Assembly: GCA_021397835.1 (NCBI GenBank)
Contig: JAJFZO010000747.1
Span: 6,716,501 to 6,780,500, forward strand
Origin: Moringa oleifera
Lineage: Eukaryota; Streptophyta; Magnoliopsida; Brassicales; Moringaceae
Direction: 5' to 3'
Length of the DNA stretch: 64,000 nucleotides
Made by a program: the position numbers and the translations under genes. This document shows, one piece after another, positions 24,376 through 36,379 of the stretch. Position 1 is the stretch's first letter, and each line of letters begins with the position of its first letter. Below the pieces are notes generated by a model. It made no database searches. It saw only the letters and a list, made by a program, of their open reading frames with translations, and was not told the DNA's origin.

Positions 24376-25700
24376 TCAGATGTAGTATTTCTTCATGAAA
24401 TTTGTGTTAATTGGGTTGGGGAGATCATTACCATCCATTTTAGTTAAAATCAAAACCCCTCAAGAACATAACTTTTCATCAATTATGAGTTTTTCAAATT
24501 TGGTACCCACTTGCCATGGGGATTAAATACATTATCAAAATATGTTTTCAGTACTAGGTTTCAATCTCAAGATAATCTTGGATGTACTTTTTTATTATAG
24601 GTCTTTTTTATATGGCTTTGGTATAACTAGCTATAACAAATTGTCTTGAGGTGTTTATGATAAATCATATTTGGTTGTTCATATTGGAATCAAACCCATT
24701 ATATATCTTTTAATTTAAATTCCATAATACCCTTAATGATGGTATTTCTACCTTAATGGGTACTATAACCCCATATACGAAAGAGTAAAAGGTTAGCGTA
24801 GCAGATGTTCGAACTAATATTCTATAAGTGTGTAATGCGAATGGTAACATTTCGTGCCAATCCTTACTAACCATTGTCATTTTCTAAATAATTTCTCAGT
24901 ATTCTTATTAGTTGCCTCTACTGCCTTATTCATCTTAGGATGACAAGTTGTTGAAGTATGGTTTTTGATCTTTAACTAGGCATAAATTTCTTTCACTAAT
25001 CTACTATTCAAGTTCAAAACTTACTAGTGATTAATTACTCTAGTGGATCGTATCAGCAAACAATCTCTCTCTTTCCCTCCCTTTCTTTCTCTCTCTTTGA
25101 TAAAGTGAAAGAACACTAATTTGATGTTGTTTGCAAAGGATCTACTTTAACCTACTTAGTGAATTAATCAATGAACACCAAAATGAATCTATGGTCATTG
25201 GAGGCTTTTAGTGTGATGAGTCCAATAACATCAAAACCTAATATTGAGAATTGTCATAGCACATCTAGTTTAATGAAGTACCATGAAACCCATAGCCAAT
25301 CTTTGCAGGGTTCTTTTGTCATTCTCAGATACGTGTTTTGGATATTATTGGTCTTTGATGCAATTTTTTTTTATATTTCTCTTTTTTATCTTCCTTTTTC
25401 CTTTTTTATTTTTTTTTAAAATATGAAGACTATGCTAGCTGCCCTTTCATGATAGTTTGCTACCGTCATGAATCCAATGTTTTGGTGCTTTTATGCTTCT
25501 TTAATTTATACATTTCATCCTCCATAACTTTTGTTGGACTAGTCGACATCTTGTCTTTAATGGTAATTTATGTTCGACACTGTTGTTGTCCAATCTTGAC
25601 ATGTCTTTGTAGGACCATGCAAACACATTTGAAAATTATTTTGACAAGCTTATAAGACTTGTTGTAGTGATGATTACCATATGGTTCCAATTTTTATTTC
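24376..25700 (-). pseudogene. Tat-type integrase remnant
   Basis: Reading leftwards there are: a core start FDVIGLITLKASNDHRFILV (about 25290-25230), KIKNHTSTTCHPKMNKAVEATNKN (about 24970-24900), FALHTYRILVRTSATLTFYSFVYG with [14 protein letters not shown] (about 24840-24710), and the tail PNPINTNFMKKYY ending in a stop at 24376-24378. Intact Tat elements read GxDVIGPIxPKASNGHRFILV, PKMNGAVEAANKN, [43 protein letters not shown], then a C-terminal VNxDxVKKYY. The match is long and ordered despite stops and frameshifts. Confidence 0.9.
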
Positions 25701-26239
25701 TTTTTCGTGTTCATAATTCCTTAAATTTAGCACCTTAATAGGCTTTTCATGCGGTACAGTCTTTTTTTTTGGTCTTGCTTAATTAATTTAGATAGGTTTG
25801 GGGGCAAAATGTAACCAATATCTTTTTTTTTCTTTTAAATCAGAATCACTAGTATAGGGAAATTTTTCGAGATTCAATGAAAGACTATTATTTGTGGTAC
25901 CTAAATATTCATTATTAAGATCTTGATCATAAGAGGGACATGATTTTTTTTATACAAATTAGGATAATACATAAGAAAAAAGGAAAAAAAAAAGGATCAT
26001 AAAATGCAACAGAATAATAAGAAAGAGAAACATGTGCAATGGAAAAAGAGAAGATGCATTTATTTATAATGATCTAGACATATGAACTTTAAACATATAA
26101 TGTCATTTAGTGTAAAAACATTTAGAAATTTAATTTCAATCTAGTTATTCAAAGTGAATTCTAATAGAAAAAGATGCATTTTAGAGTCATGTTCTTAGAA
26201 CTCGGCTCTTTTACTGCGTTGTGGAGAAGTTTTGCCCAA

Positions 26240-27330
26240 AGTCAACCATATTTAGATTTGTCGATGAGGAGATTGCTTTTAACATCAAGCCTTGGATCTA
26301 CATCAAATCTTAACATGCCATTATCTAAAAATTTTGCAGTTTTTAACATTGTGTCTGATTGCCCCAATATGATATACATAGGAAGCATTGAGGTTGTACC
26401 AATGTGGGAATAATGGTTGATGGGCTTGATAAATGTAGGGGCAATCAAACTCCCTTCCAATAATTTGGGGTATGTATGTCATTAGGATAGGTTAAAGAAG
26501 GGTTCGTTGATGGTGGCTTTAAGGAATTGGTTAGGGATTTGTGGATTTATGTTTGGTGGAGTCATGGGAAGTGGCATCGTACTGATACGATTGGTAATAG
26601 GGGAATTAGTATAAGAGTAGTATGGCATTTTGTATGGTGGCCTAAATTGCTATGTGGGTTGATATGAATTCTGGTGTAGTATAGGCTAGAAAAAGGTAGG
26701 CTTGCTGGTAAGGTATGCAAAGAGTTGATGAGAAATTTATTAAGCCTTCTCATCTTTCTTTTTAGTACCTAGGATTTTCTTTGCAACAATCTCTTAACCT
26801 TCATTTTTGAAAGCCCTTTCAATTACTTCTTTGGTCTTCATTATTTTTCAAAAATTTTTCATTAGTCATTTTGAGTAATCTATCATAGAATGGGATGTTC
26901 AAGGTAGTGATGAATAGTTCAAAAAATTCATCTTGGATCAAATGTGGTCGGGCTTTGGCGGTAAGCTCTTACCATACTTTTTGAAAGTGTCATCATTACT
27001 CATTTTTTGCAACGTTATTCAATTCAAAGCTAGCTCTATAATATGTTAGTAGTGAGCCATGAAGGTATTGGCCAAGTCTTTGCATGTTTGTATTTTAGTC
27101 TCTTATAGGTTTATGTACTAATCTAGCCCTTCATCTTTTAGGCTATCTTGGAAATAATGAATCAATAGTTTTTGATTTTACTCGTATACCTACATTTTAT
27201 GTAAATACATGCTTAGGTACATCTTTGGGCTTTACCATCATATTTATCAAATTAGGGTGCTTTGAACTTTGTGGGAGGACTAACTTGAGCACTAATGAAC
27301 TTTATAGAAGGACTAACTCGAGCACTAATT
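26240..27330 (-). pseudogene. Tat-type gag remnant
   Basis: Minus-strand pieces in order are KFKAP then FDKYDG (about 27277-27233, family PPKFRVPDFEKYDG), KDLANTFMAHY (about 27080-27040), LQKMSNDDTFKKYGKSLPPKP (about 27010-26950), and later HIGTTSM with GQSDTMLKTAKFLDNGMLRFD-like text (26430-26280). The last corresponds to the CxYHxGAxGHSxExCxxLKxKVQxLIDxGxLxF segment of Tat gags. Stops and frameshifts are common. A secure family call from the order of these blocks, but no product. Confidence 0.85.
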
Positions 27331-28647
27331 AAACTGTGATCAATAATATTTATTCTTTGATACTAGTTTGCCCTTTTGATGACTTTTACTCTATTGGATA
27401 ACATCTCAACTTTTATCATTAGCTCTTGACTATCAATTTTTGCCATTCCTAATTTTTTCTATTTTTACCTAATTGTCCAAATATAACACATAGAGTTGCT
27501 TTCTAATGTTCATAGTCCTTGCATACCCTTTCCGTTTAAGATATGCATTGTGCCTTGACTCATCAGTGGGCATAAACTCTTGTAAGTAATCTAGTGATAA
27601 GCTCCCTTTTTGGGCTACAAAAGCTTCTTTTTCTTAAATTAGGCCATTCTTTAGAGCCTCAAGATCCACTATTACGCATTTTCCTTTAACTACAGACTCC
27701 ATCATTTTCATCAGTTTGAAGAATTGGGTCTTCATTTCTTTTTGGCCTCATGCCACTTTCTCTTGAGTTTATTATTAAGCTCAGGCAAATCTTTCTTGCA
27801 TCTTTTTTCGATAGTTTCTAATATTTTTAACTTGGTGTATTGATCCTCCATCTCTGATCCTTTGGTTGAGTATTATATGCTTTGATGATTAGGTACTACA
27901 TGGTTTTCCCTATGCTTGCATATCCTTTTTATCTTTCAAATTTATTATTTTAGTATGTCAAATAAATATGTATGGATGCATGAAGATGCATGGATGCATG
28001 TTGGTTAATGTGAATGCAAAATAACAAAAAAACTATCAACAAAGATGTTAATTTTTTTTTTTTAATTTCATAAAGCATTGCTAGTCCCATGCTACTTTAT
28101 TTACGTATGAGGCCTTCGTGCTTGTAGAGAATTAACAAAGATGTATTACTTTGTTTTAATGTTGTAGGGTTCTACATTTATTGATATCATGTCATGTAAA
28201 TGCAAAAAAATTGGAAAATATGAAACAAAAGAAAAGGATTGGTATGAAATTAACATCAATCACGAGCTAAAACCATTGCTCAGAGAAAAATATAGGGATA
28301 TGACCTTGTGCATGTCCTGCATAGAATTCATATTAAGATAAGGATATGACCATTCTGATATCTAGCATCCTAGGTTTAATTCACGATGAGTTATGCAGGA
28401 AGATCAGTCTTCTACAGGCTCCTAAATTGCTCCTTACTGGACTAAAAAGGACCTTGGAAAACCACTATGATTGTTATGTCTTCAAAATAATAGAGTATTT
28501 TAATTTCATTATTAGTGGGATATTTGGTTGGTCCTTTTGAAATGAAGCAGCTTCTCGAAAGTCTATTTTACTTTATCCTTCTTAAAGGAGAAACTCGGGT
28601 GGATAGCTCATGTTAGGTAGGTGATCTATATCCAAGGTAGTGAGAAG

Positions 28648-28705
28648 GATATAAAGCAAATAAAATATGTAATAAAGCAAATAAAATATATAGTAAAGCA
28701 AATAA
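28648..28705 (+). repeat. Short tandem repeat, about 20-bp unit, three copies
   Basis: Three diverged copies built on taaagcaaataaaatat. Confidence 0.75.
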
Positions 28706-30309
28706 CAACATATAACAAGAAATAAAGCAACTAAATTAATTGCACATAATAAGTAATGTATTTTAAACTATTAACAATTATATAAAATTCATTTAGTTAG
28801 GAATCAAAATTAAATCTCAACCTTCAAAATCGAAAAATAAACCATACTAAATACTTAGCTTGAATCTTTAAAATATTGTCCCTAGTGGAGTAGCCAATTA
28901 TCATAATAGGACCCAACCAAGGAACTCCAATACTATTTAAAGAAATTTCTTGTTATCTTATGTTTAACCTTTTATCCTCAAAACGAAGGAGATTTTTGTT
29001 CATGTAATTTCATGAAGAAACTAATGTTTTGCCTTTGCTCAAACCTTTTGTTTCCAAATCCAAAACATTTTTTTCTTGTTCTTTTCATCAATTAAAATGG
29101 CTATTAATCTTCAAAGAATGATTTCAAGAACCTCAGACAAATCTTTCATTAAATGTCACTACGTTCTTAACTGTCAACACATGAAAACAAGTTACACTAT
29201 TCCGAGAATTCACAAATCAAGGTCTACAGCCTTAGGATCCTAAGAGTATTATGAATCAACAAGTAAAAATCTTAAACCAACATAGGAAAGAAATGGTTTC
29301 TTATCATTTTAATAACGCAGAAAAGCAGTAATTTTAATCATTAAAGAATAAAAGAAAGCGACAAAAATATAATTTCGCATGAGAAAACCTCATTGCTATA
29401 TCTTGACTCTTTGAATTATGAGAATACGAGGCTAATTTATTAATCAAGAAAGAAAGAAAGAAATTTTTGTTTCTTGCATAGAAATTAAAGCAAGATTCAT
29501 CCATATATGTAAGATGGAGCACACTTAGTGTAAGAAGGCTCACCTAAGAGAGGCTCAATGACATAGTTCTTGAATTTTGATCAATCTCTCAACTATAAAA
29601 GAAAGAAGCCAAAGAGAGAGTCTCTATCTTGTGAGACTTTTTTTTTCAGTAAATGAGTTAGAGGGAGTGAAAATCTTTATTAGGAAATTCTTTATGTGCA
29701 TGGCTTCTTGAGCAGGGAAAGATGATTTATCATAATGGCTCTTTTGGTACCTATAACATGAGACCAAGAATTGACCACATGTAGTTGCTTTCTTTAGATC
29801 GAGCAACGACTACCTTAAGGTATTTTTGTGCTTATATTTAATTCAATATACGATTATGAGCTCTTTCTTAGGCGTTAATTCCTCCATAACAATTGCAACT
29901 GACTTAACAAAGTAAGTTGGATTAGAGTCTTTAAACACTTAACTAGTGCAATAACTGTCTCTACTCCTAAACTAATCTTGGGTTTTTAGTGGATACTTTG
30001 TGGACATTGCATGGAGTATTAGTATCTTTTGGCCTCCTCTGACATTTATGATACATGTTTGGGGCTTTTACTTGGATAATGTTCATGATGCATTAACTTT
30101 CAATTACCTATGAAGCATGGAGACTCAGAAAGTGAAAGCTAAGTAGAAAGCATGTGGTAACCTTTCTATAGCAATTTAACAACCAGGTAGCTTGGTATTT
30201 GCCATAAATGAGTAAAGAAACAATTATCAGTTAATGTTGCTATAAGCTATTGTCTTTGGACATAATGTTATTGAAAAGAACTTGACTTATTTCTATATAT
30301 ATAGTCTCT

Positions 30310-30342
30310 ATCATATCATATCATGTCATATCATGTCATATT
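30310..30342 (+). repeat. Short tandem repeat of TCATA/TCATG pentamers
   Basis: Alternating tcata and tcatg units, about six copies. Confidence 0.8.
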
Positions 30343-32266
30343 ACTATAATGATCATTATTTTTTTCTCTCATACAAATACCATAAATATGTGACCTTCAG
30401 AGCATATTTCATATGAGAGAAGTCAACATTCATACATTATAGATGTAAGTTAGTCTACAAAAGCAATTTCACATCACAATTCTTACTATATATATAAATT
30501 TAAAACTTTTCACTAGTATTAAGTGCATAAAAGTACTTAAGAAAAGAGAACATAAAAGAGGATAGGTCGTTGTCGACCTATGCTCCATATGGTCCTTAAG
30601 ATTCGTTGTAGACTTCACTTTTCAAACATCACTAATCTAAAAATTTGTTTGTGATTTAGTGAGTCGCAGCTTAGTAAGTATAAACATATCATAACAATTA
30701 ATCATGTTAAACATATTATCTAAACCATAAATTACTACTAAACATGTTATCTTTACCTATCAAAGATCAAGTGCAAACAAATATATGTAAGTGATATAAT
30801 TTTATTTTCTTTTCATGTTATGACCAATAGGATAAGTAAATACTTCAAAAATTTCACATGAACATATTGATTAATAAGATCATAACCATATTTATGTATT
30901 TTCCATATTATAGGCTCATGACCATATAAAGTGATTTTCTATCATTGACCCTTGGTTAATGGAGTATCCCGTGTCATGTATGGAATTGCACAGCTTATCA
31001 AATAAATCATAACTTGTTTATCGTATTTTTATTTAGTTATGCAAGTGCACCTCTAGTAAATATAGCATACTTTTAAAAGTTTAAACAATAATTCAATGCA
31101 TTGATATATTTCATAACTCAAACAAACAACCTCTTTTTATACATTCAATCATAAAATTTGTTTATACTTAATAGACTTAAAAGTGTTAGCCTTATGTAAA
31201 CCTCCTCCTCCTTGCCTTTCCTCACCTTGTAATTTTTCTATAAGTATGTAAGATACACTATTATGACATTTGCAAGCATAATCATGCATATTAGATAAGC
31301 CTAAGGTAAATTTTTGTTTTCCTAACTTCATGGTACTTTATTTAGCTCTTATTCTTATGCTTAAGTTTACTTCTTTTTCATGAAAAATTGATTTATTACT
31401 TCATATTCCATACACTAAAATTAATCATTTAAATATAAACTAAATTTTCTCTTTAAGCCTAACTAAGTTAACAGTTTACTAAATTTCATTTTCTACAGCA
31501 TGTCTCTTATTTTTAGCCTTAGCAATTAAGCTATAACTCTTCCATTTCTTCTTATTTAGCCAAGCCAATTTGTGGTCATTTAATTCAAATTTCTAGCTAT
31601 AAGTCTAATGTTTTATATTTTTCTAAACTTAAACCTTGAACCCATAAAAATTGTAACTCAAGTTGTTACTTTAAAAATAGGGCACTCTTATGTCCTTCAA
31701 CAAATCTCTAAACTTAATCTTCATATAGAGCTCAAGAATCATGTCTTCACTCATTACATAGATTAATTAATCGCACAAGAGGGTGATAACAAAGAATAAT
31801 CATAAAACCATATCTTATTTTACTTACCTCCAAGATAATCCGAATTACTCTAACTCAATTTGTCAACTTGCTTGTCTAGTTCTTCCTTATTTAGTTCTCT
31901 TCTTTTCTTATCTTTTTTTTTCCTAAAATTTATATAAAAGATGTATAATTAGAGAGGAATTATTTAATTTTCAAAGATATAGTTTTTAAAGAGGAAGAAA
32001 AGTGAGATGATTATTATCTCTTGGTACATCTAAGGTTTTGATAAAAATTCCAAGTGCCTTAATCACATGTATTTACTTAGCATCTTAATTCATCTTATTA
32101 TCTTTTAGTCCTCACAAAATTTTAGTTAACTTTTTATGATTTATGTAATTCATAACATACCTAGTACACCTTTAAATAAAAACAATAATCTTTTGGAATA
32201 CATGTAATCTATACATAGTAATTCTCAATAAGTGTCAATTACATAGTTTACACATTTAAACACATC

Positions 32267-32291
32267 AATATATATATATATATATATATAT
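32267..32291. repeat. (TA)n microsatellite
   Basis: About 12 uninterrupted TA dinucleotides, close to the 3' end of the chromovirus coding remnant. Confidence 0.9.
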
Positions 32292-32378
32292 GACTATATG
32301 TGTGCAAAAAATCATGGTATGTGAGTGTTGTAAGAGTAGGGACATTATAATTCTCTTCCAATTCAAAGGATTGCATCA

Positions 32379-35290
32379 TCAAAATTTGAAATTTATGAAA
32401 AAGTGAGGATATTCTTGCCTCATGTGTGCCTCAATTTCCCAAGTAGCTTGTTCTCATGTATGATTCCTCCATAACACCTTAGCTAAAGGTATTTCTTGAT
32501 TTGTGAGTTGTTTTATTTTATACCCCACAATTTTAACCAGTTCTTCAATGTAACTTAAGTTTTCAAAAATTTTTATTTTCAAAGCTCTATGCACATAAGT
32601 GGGGAGTCGAATTTATATCTTTAAAACATGCTCACATGGAAAACATTGTGAACTTAAGTCATTTCTAGAGGTAAAGCTAGTCTATATGCTAATGGACCAA
32701 CTCTCTTCAAAATCTCATGTGAACCTATGTATCAAGGACTTTAACTTTTTTTTTTTTTCAAATCCAAGGTGAAACTCTAAGGAAAACCTTTATATCGACT
32801 TCATATTTGATTTTCCATCTATGTTGGTTAGCATAAATCATATATCGACTTCATATTTCATTTTCCATCTATGTTGGTTAGCATAACTCTTTTATCTATC
32901 TTATGGAATCGTTAACCTCTCTTTGACCACTTTCATTTTCTTAATTGTATCTTATACCATTTTTGGCCCTTTAAGCATTCTCAAACCTTCCACATCCCAA
33001 TAAATAGGACTCTTACGTTTCCTTCTATATAAAGCCTCATATGGTGCCATTTTGATGCTATTATGAAATTGAATTATTATAAGCAACTTTCATTAGGGCT
33101 AAATACTCATCCCAGGCACTTTAAACTCCATAACACATGCTCGAAGCATATCTTTAAGTGTTTGGATAGTTCTTTCTGATTGTCTATCTCTTTGTGGATA
33201 AAAAGTTGTTCTAAAGTTCATCTTAGTACCCATGGCACATTGCAAACTTTCTCAAAATTTGGAAGTGAATTTAGAATCCCTATTTGATATAACTAAAATT
33301 GGAACCCCATGTAATCTCACTATCTTATTCACATATTATTTGATAGCTGCTTGGACGTACTTCCTCATATAATAAGTGAAAAGTGAGATGACTTTGTTAG
33401 TCGATCCATAATTATCCAAATTGCATCATGCTATCTAAGAGTCTTTGGCAATCCATACACAAAATCCATCGTTATCTTCTTCATTTCCACTCTAGAATGT
33501 CCAAAGATTGCAACTTTCCTATTAGTTCTTGATGTTCTATTTTAATTTGTTGGCAAATCAAACATTTATGCATATAATCTGCCATATCTTTCTTCATCTT
33601 AAGCCACCAAAAGTGAGGTTTCAATGAGTTGTATATTTTAGTCTCCCCTAGATGCATAACATAGGGTGCACAACAAGTTTCTTTTAGGATCTCTTTTCAT
33701 AGGTCATTAGCATCAGGTACACAAATTCAAGACCCTAGCATCATGTTATTCTGGATCACAAACTCCTTACCTTTCATTTTTCTCACTGCTTCAATTTTAG
33801 TAGCTAGTTCATGCAGTTTTATAGTTGTTTGATTATGGTATGAACAATTGATTTTGCTTGAAAAGTAGTTATAATGCTTCATCTATCTATAGATTCAAAT
33901 TCACATTCACAGGCCTCAACTAAATCAAAAAAAAAAAAAAGATAGATACTTGTATCCATGTCACATTTTCTTTGGACTTTTAACTTAATGCATCTGCAAT
34001 TATATTAGCCTTTCCTAAATGATACTCAATAGTATAATCATAGTCTTTCAGCAACTCAAGCCATCTTTTTTGTCTCATGTTTAATTCATTTTGGCTCATC
34101 ATATACTTTACATTTTTATGGTTGGTACATATCTGAAATGTTTCTCCATACAAGTAGTTTCTCCAATCTTTAAGGTAAATACTACTGTAAGTAGTTCTAA
34201 ATCATGTACAAGGTAAGATAATTCATAGGGCTTTAATTGTTTAGAAGCATAGGCAATTACCTTACTATGTTGCATAAGTACACACCCCAAACCTTAGTGT
34301 GGAGCATCATTATATACTACAAATCCACTAGTACTGGTACGAATTGATAATACCAAAATTGGAGTTAACTTCTGTTTCAAAGTCTCTAAGCTCTTTTAAC
34401 ATGCTTTTAGTCCACTAAAAGTTGTATTCTTTCGCCGTAGTTTAATTAAGGGAGCTGTAATTAATGAAAAATCGTTAACAAACTGGTGATAATAACCAGC
34501 TAACCTCAAGAAGCTATGGACTTTAATAACATGTTTTGGTGCTTCTCATTTTATCGTTGCTTCAATCTTCTTTGAATCAACTTCAACTCCTTATCTAGAA
34601 ATCACATGTCCTAAAAATACTACATGGTCTAACCAAAATTTACATTTACTCATCTTAGCATACAATTGTTTATTTCTCAAATGATTTTTATGTTCCTTTT
34701 TAGTCTTTGAATATACAAGGATATCATCAATAAAACAGTCACAAATTTATCCAAATAAAGTTGAAACACCCTATCCATCAAGCCATAAATATTGCTGAAG
34801 TATTAGTTAACCCAAATGGCATCACCAAAAATTCATAATGCCTATATCTAGTTCGAAAAGCTATCTTTGAAATATCTGGTTCTGACACTTTGAAATGATA
34901 ACACTCTGATTTCAAATTAATTTTAGAAAACATTTGTGCCCTTTATAACTAGTCAAACAAGTCATTAATCCTTAGTGAAAGATATTTATTTTTCGTTGTC
35001 ACCTAATTCAATTGTTTGTAATCAACACATAATCTAAAAATCTTATATTTTTATTTTCACAAACAAAACTAGAGCTCCCCAAGGTGAGACACTAGGTCTT
35101 ATAAACCCTCAATCTAACAATTCTTGCAACTATGCCTTTAATTCTTTCAATTTCACTAGAGCCATTCTATATGGGGTATAAAAATAGGAGTAGTTCCTAA
35201 AACTAGCTCAATAGTGAATTCTACCTCCCTATTAGGTGGTAACCTTAGTAATTCTTCTAGAAATACATCTGAAAACTCATTTACTAGATG
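32379..35290 (-). mobile_element. 5'-truncated chromovirus (Ty3/gypsy) pol remnant: RT, RNase H, integrase, chromodomain
   Basis: The minus strand begins inside pol with EFSDVFLEELLRLPP and REVEFTIELVLGT (35290-35190), the start of the RT region. Then come FIDDILVYS (34734-34709, intact catalytic box), LGHVISR, RLAGYYHQFV, and an open RNase H stretch [18 protein letters not shown] (34290-34108). The integrase zinc site ends KCLICQQIKIEHQ (33567-33530). The core includes MDFVYGLPKT. The tail PLAKVLWRN, ATWEIEAHMRQEYPHFF, ending at the stop 32379-32381, is a chromodomain-type end as in Tekay/Del-like chromoviruses. Gag and protease are absent because the element stops at 35290. Many stops and frameshifts are present. 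Confidence 0.9.
32791..32888. repeat. 50-bp tandem duplication inside the chromovirus remnant
   Basis: tatatcgacttcatattt starts at 32791 and again at 32841. The two 50-bp units differ at one position over their first 46 bases. A 50-bp step is not a multiple of three, so it also shifts the frame. Confidence 0.95.
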
Positions 35291-35350
35291 AATGGAGCCA
35301 CAGATGAGCAATAAGAGAGATTAAGTAGGCAAGCCTATAGGGTAGATAAA

Positions 35351-35990
35351 GTGACAAAGAAGGAAAAGAATGAAAACTATGATCCTAGACTTCTTTTCTT
35401 TGACATAATCCCTAATAAGCTAGTTCTTAGGCAGTTAAGAATCACGTACATAGAATCATATTATGAGAATGAGGACTTAAAGTATCACTTAGACAAATAT
35501 CATAACATGATGTTGTGTATGGAGCTTTCAATGCCACATTGTGCAAGGTGTTCTTAATAACCCTCATGGTTACAACGCATGACTAATATGCGTCGCTTTG
35601 ATCTTACAACATTAAAAGTTTCCACCAAACGTTAAAGCACTTTTAAGGGCCTTTTATCAGTAATTAGCATAGCAAGAAGCATGTGAATCACTTGATAATC
35701 ATTTAGATAGAAGATGGAGGAGCCCTTCAAGAGCTTACATTCCCTTCTCTAATCATGAAGTTCTATAGGTCGACCACCAATAGGACTTAATGGCCATAGT
35801 GCCCGTCATAGAAGGACTACAAGGTAACTTATTCTTTGAGTCTTTATGTCGGCAACTCATAATATGTCAAAGGTCTTTAGCATGACAAAACGTGTATAAG
35901 GAGTGAAGAAGATAACAAAAGAAAAAGAGAGGTGAGAGTTCAGTCCCTTAAGAGGAAGCAAGATTTTGAAGATCGAGGCATAAAAGTAAA
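35351..35990 (+). pseudogene. Tat-type gag remnant
   Basis: The open stretch at 35351-35557 has PRLLFFDIIPNKLVLRQL and YYENEDLKYHLDKYHNMMLC, matching the family pattern F-x-x-P-Q-L-x-x-Y-x-G-x-x-D-P-x-x-H-L-x-x-Y. Later frames give IKSFHQT, HSKKHVNHL and the distinctive VPVIEGLQGNLFFESLC (about 35800-35850). The family there has an A-F-x-x-G-L followed by FFxSLxK. Stops separate the pieces. Confidence 0.75.
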
Positions 35991-36379
35991 AATAAGAAGC
36001 AAGACCCATAGATCAACCTCTTGTTGGGCAAAATTTCACAACACTAAACATCTCTAAAACTAAAGTCATGATGGTAATACAAAACAAGAATTACCTAAGG
36101 AAGGTAGGGAAAAAGACAACACTAATGGCCATGAGAGATTGAGTTTTTTATTCAAGACACTACCTAGACTAATTTGTTAAAAAGTGAGGAAACTGGCCTC
36201 AAGAATAATGAAGCACTAATGATAGAGCAAATGCAAACAATAGATGTTAAACCTACTTACCCAATGTCACCTTTAAATGGGGTTGTAAAAGTAATTATTA
36301 AAGAGCCAACCTTTAATTATGCCAAGGTGTCAAGTAAGAGGACTTATGTTAAAGGAGCCATGAGTCAAAGGAAGCTCTA

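Larger units (their letters stand above)
24376..27860 (-). mobile_element. Decayed Ty3/gypsy retrotransposon, Tat type, internally deleted
   Basis: On the minus strand gag (about 27330-26240) is followed by integrase (about 25700-24376). The protease, reverse transcriptase and RNase H expected between them are missing or unrecognisable in the roughly 500 bp available, so most of pol has been deleted. Both remaining domains carry the wording typical of Tat-lineage elements. A Lys/Glu-rich segment upstream of gag (27860-27400) fits the start of the polyprotein. No LTR pair was identified. Not functional. Confidence 0.8.
27861..32266. other. Unassigned DNA, probably including LTR and untranslated parts of flanking gypsy elements
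   Basis: No recognised gene. Open frames of 60-69 codons (28346-28540, 29334-29543, 29624-29806, 31149-31331) show no domain. Short tandem repeats occur at 28648-28705 and 30310-30342. The right part (about 30540-32378) lies directly downstream of the minus-strand chromovirus stop codon, where its 3' untranslated region and LTR would be. The partner LTR is not in the window, so this cannot be tested here. Confidence 0.4.

Noticed and set aside
26174..26413. 79-codon plus-strand frame
   Set aside because: It is the shadow of the minus-strand Tat gag remnant, which carries the recognisable motifs.
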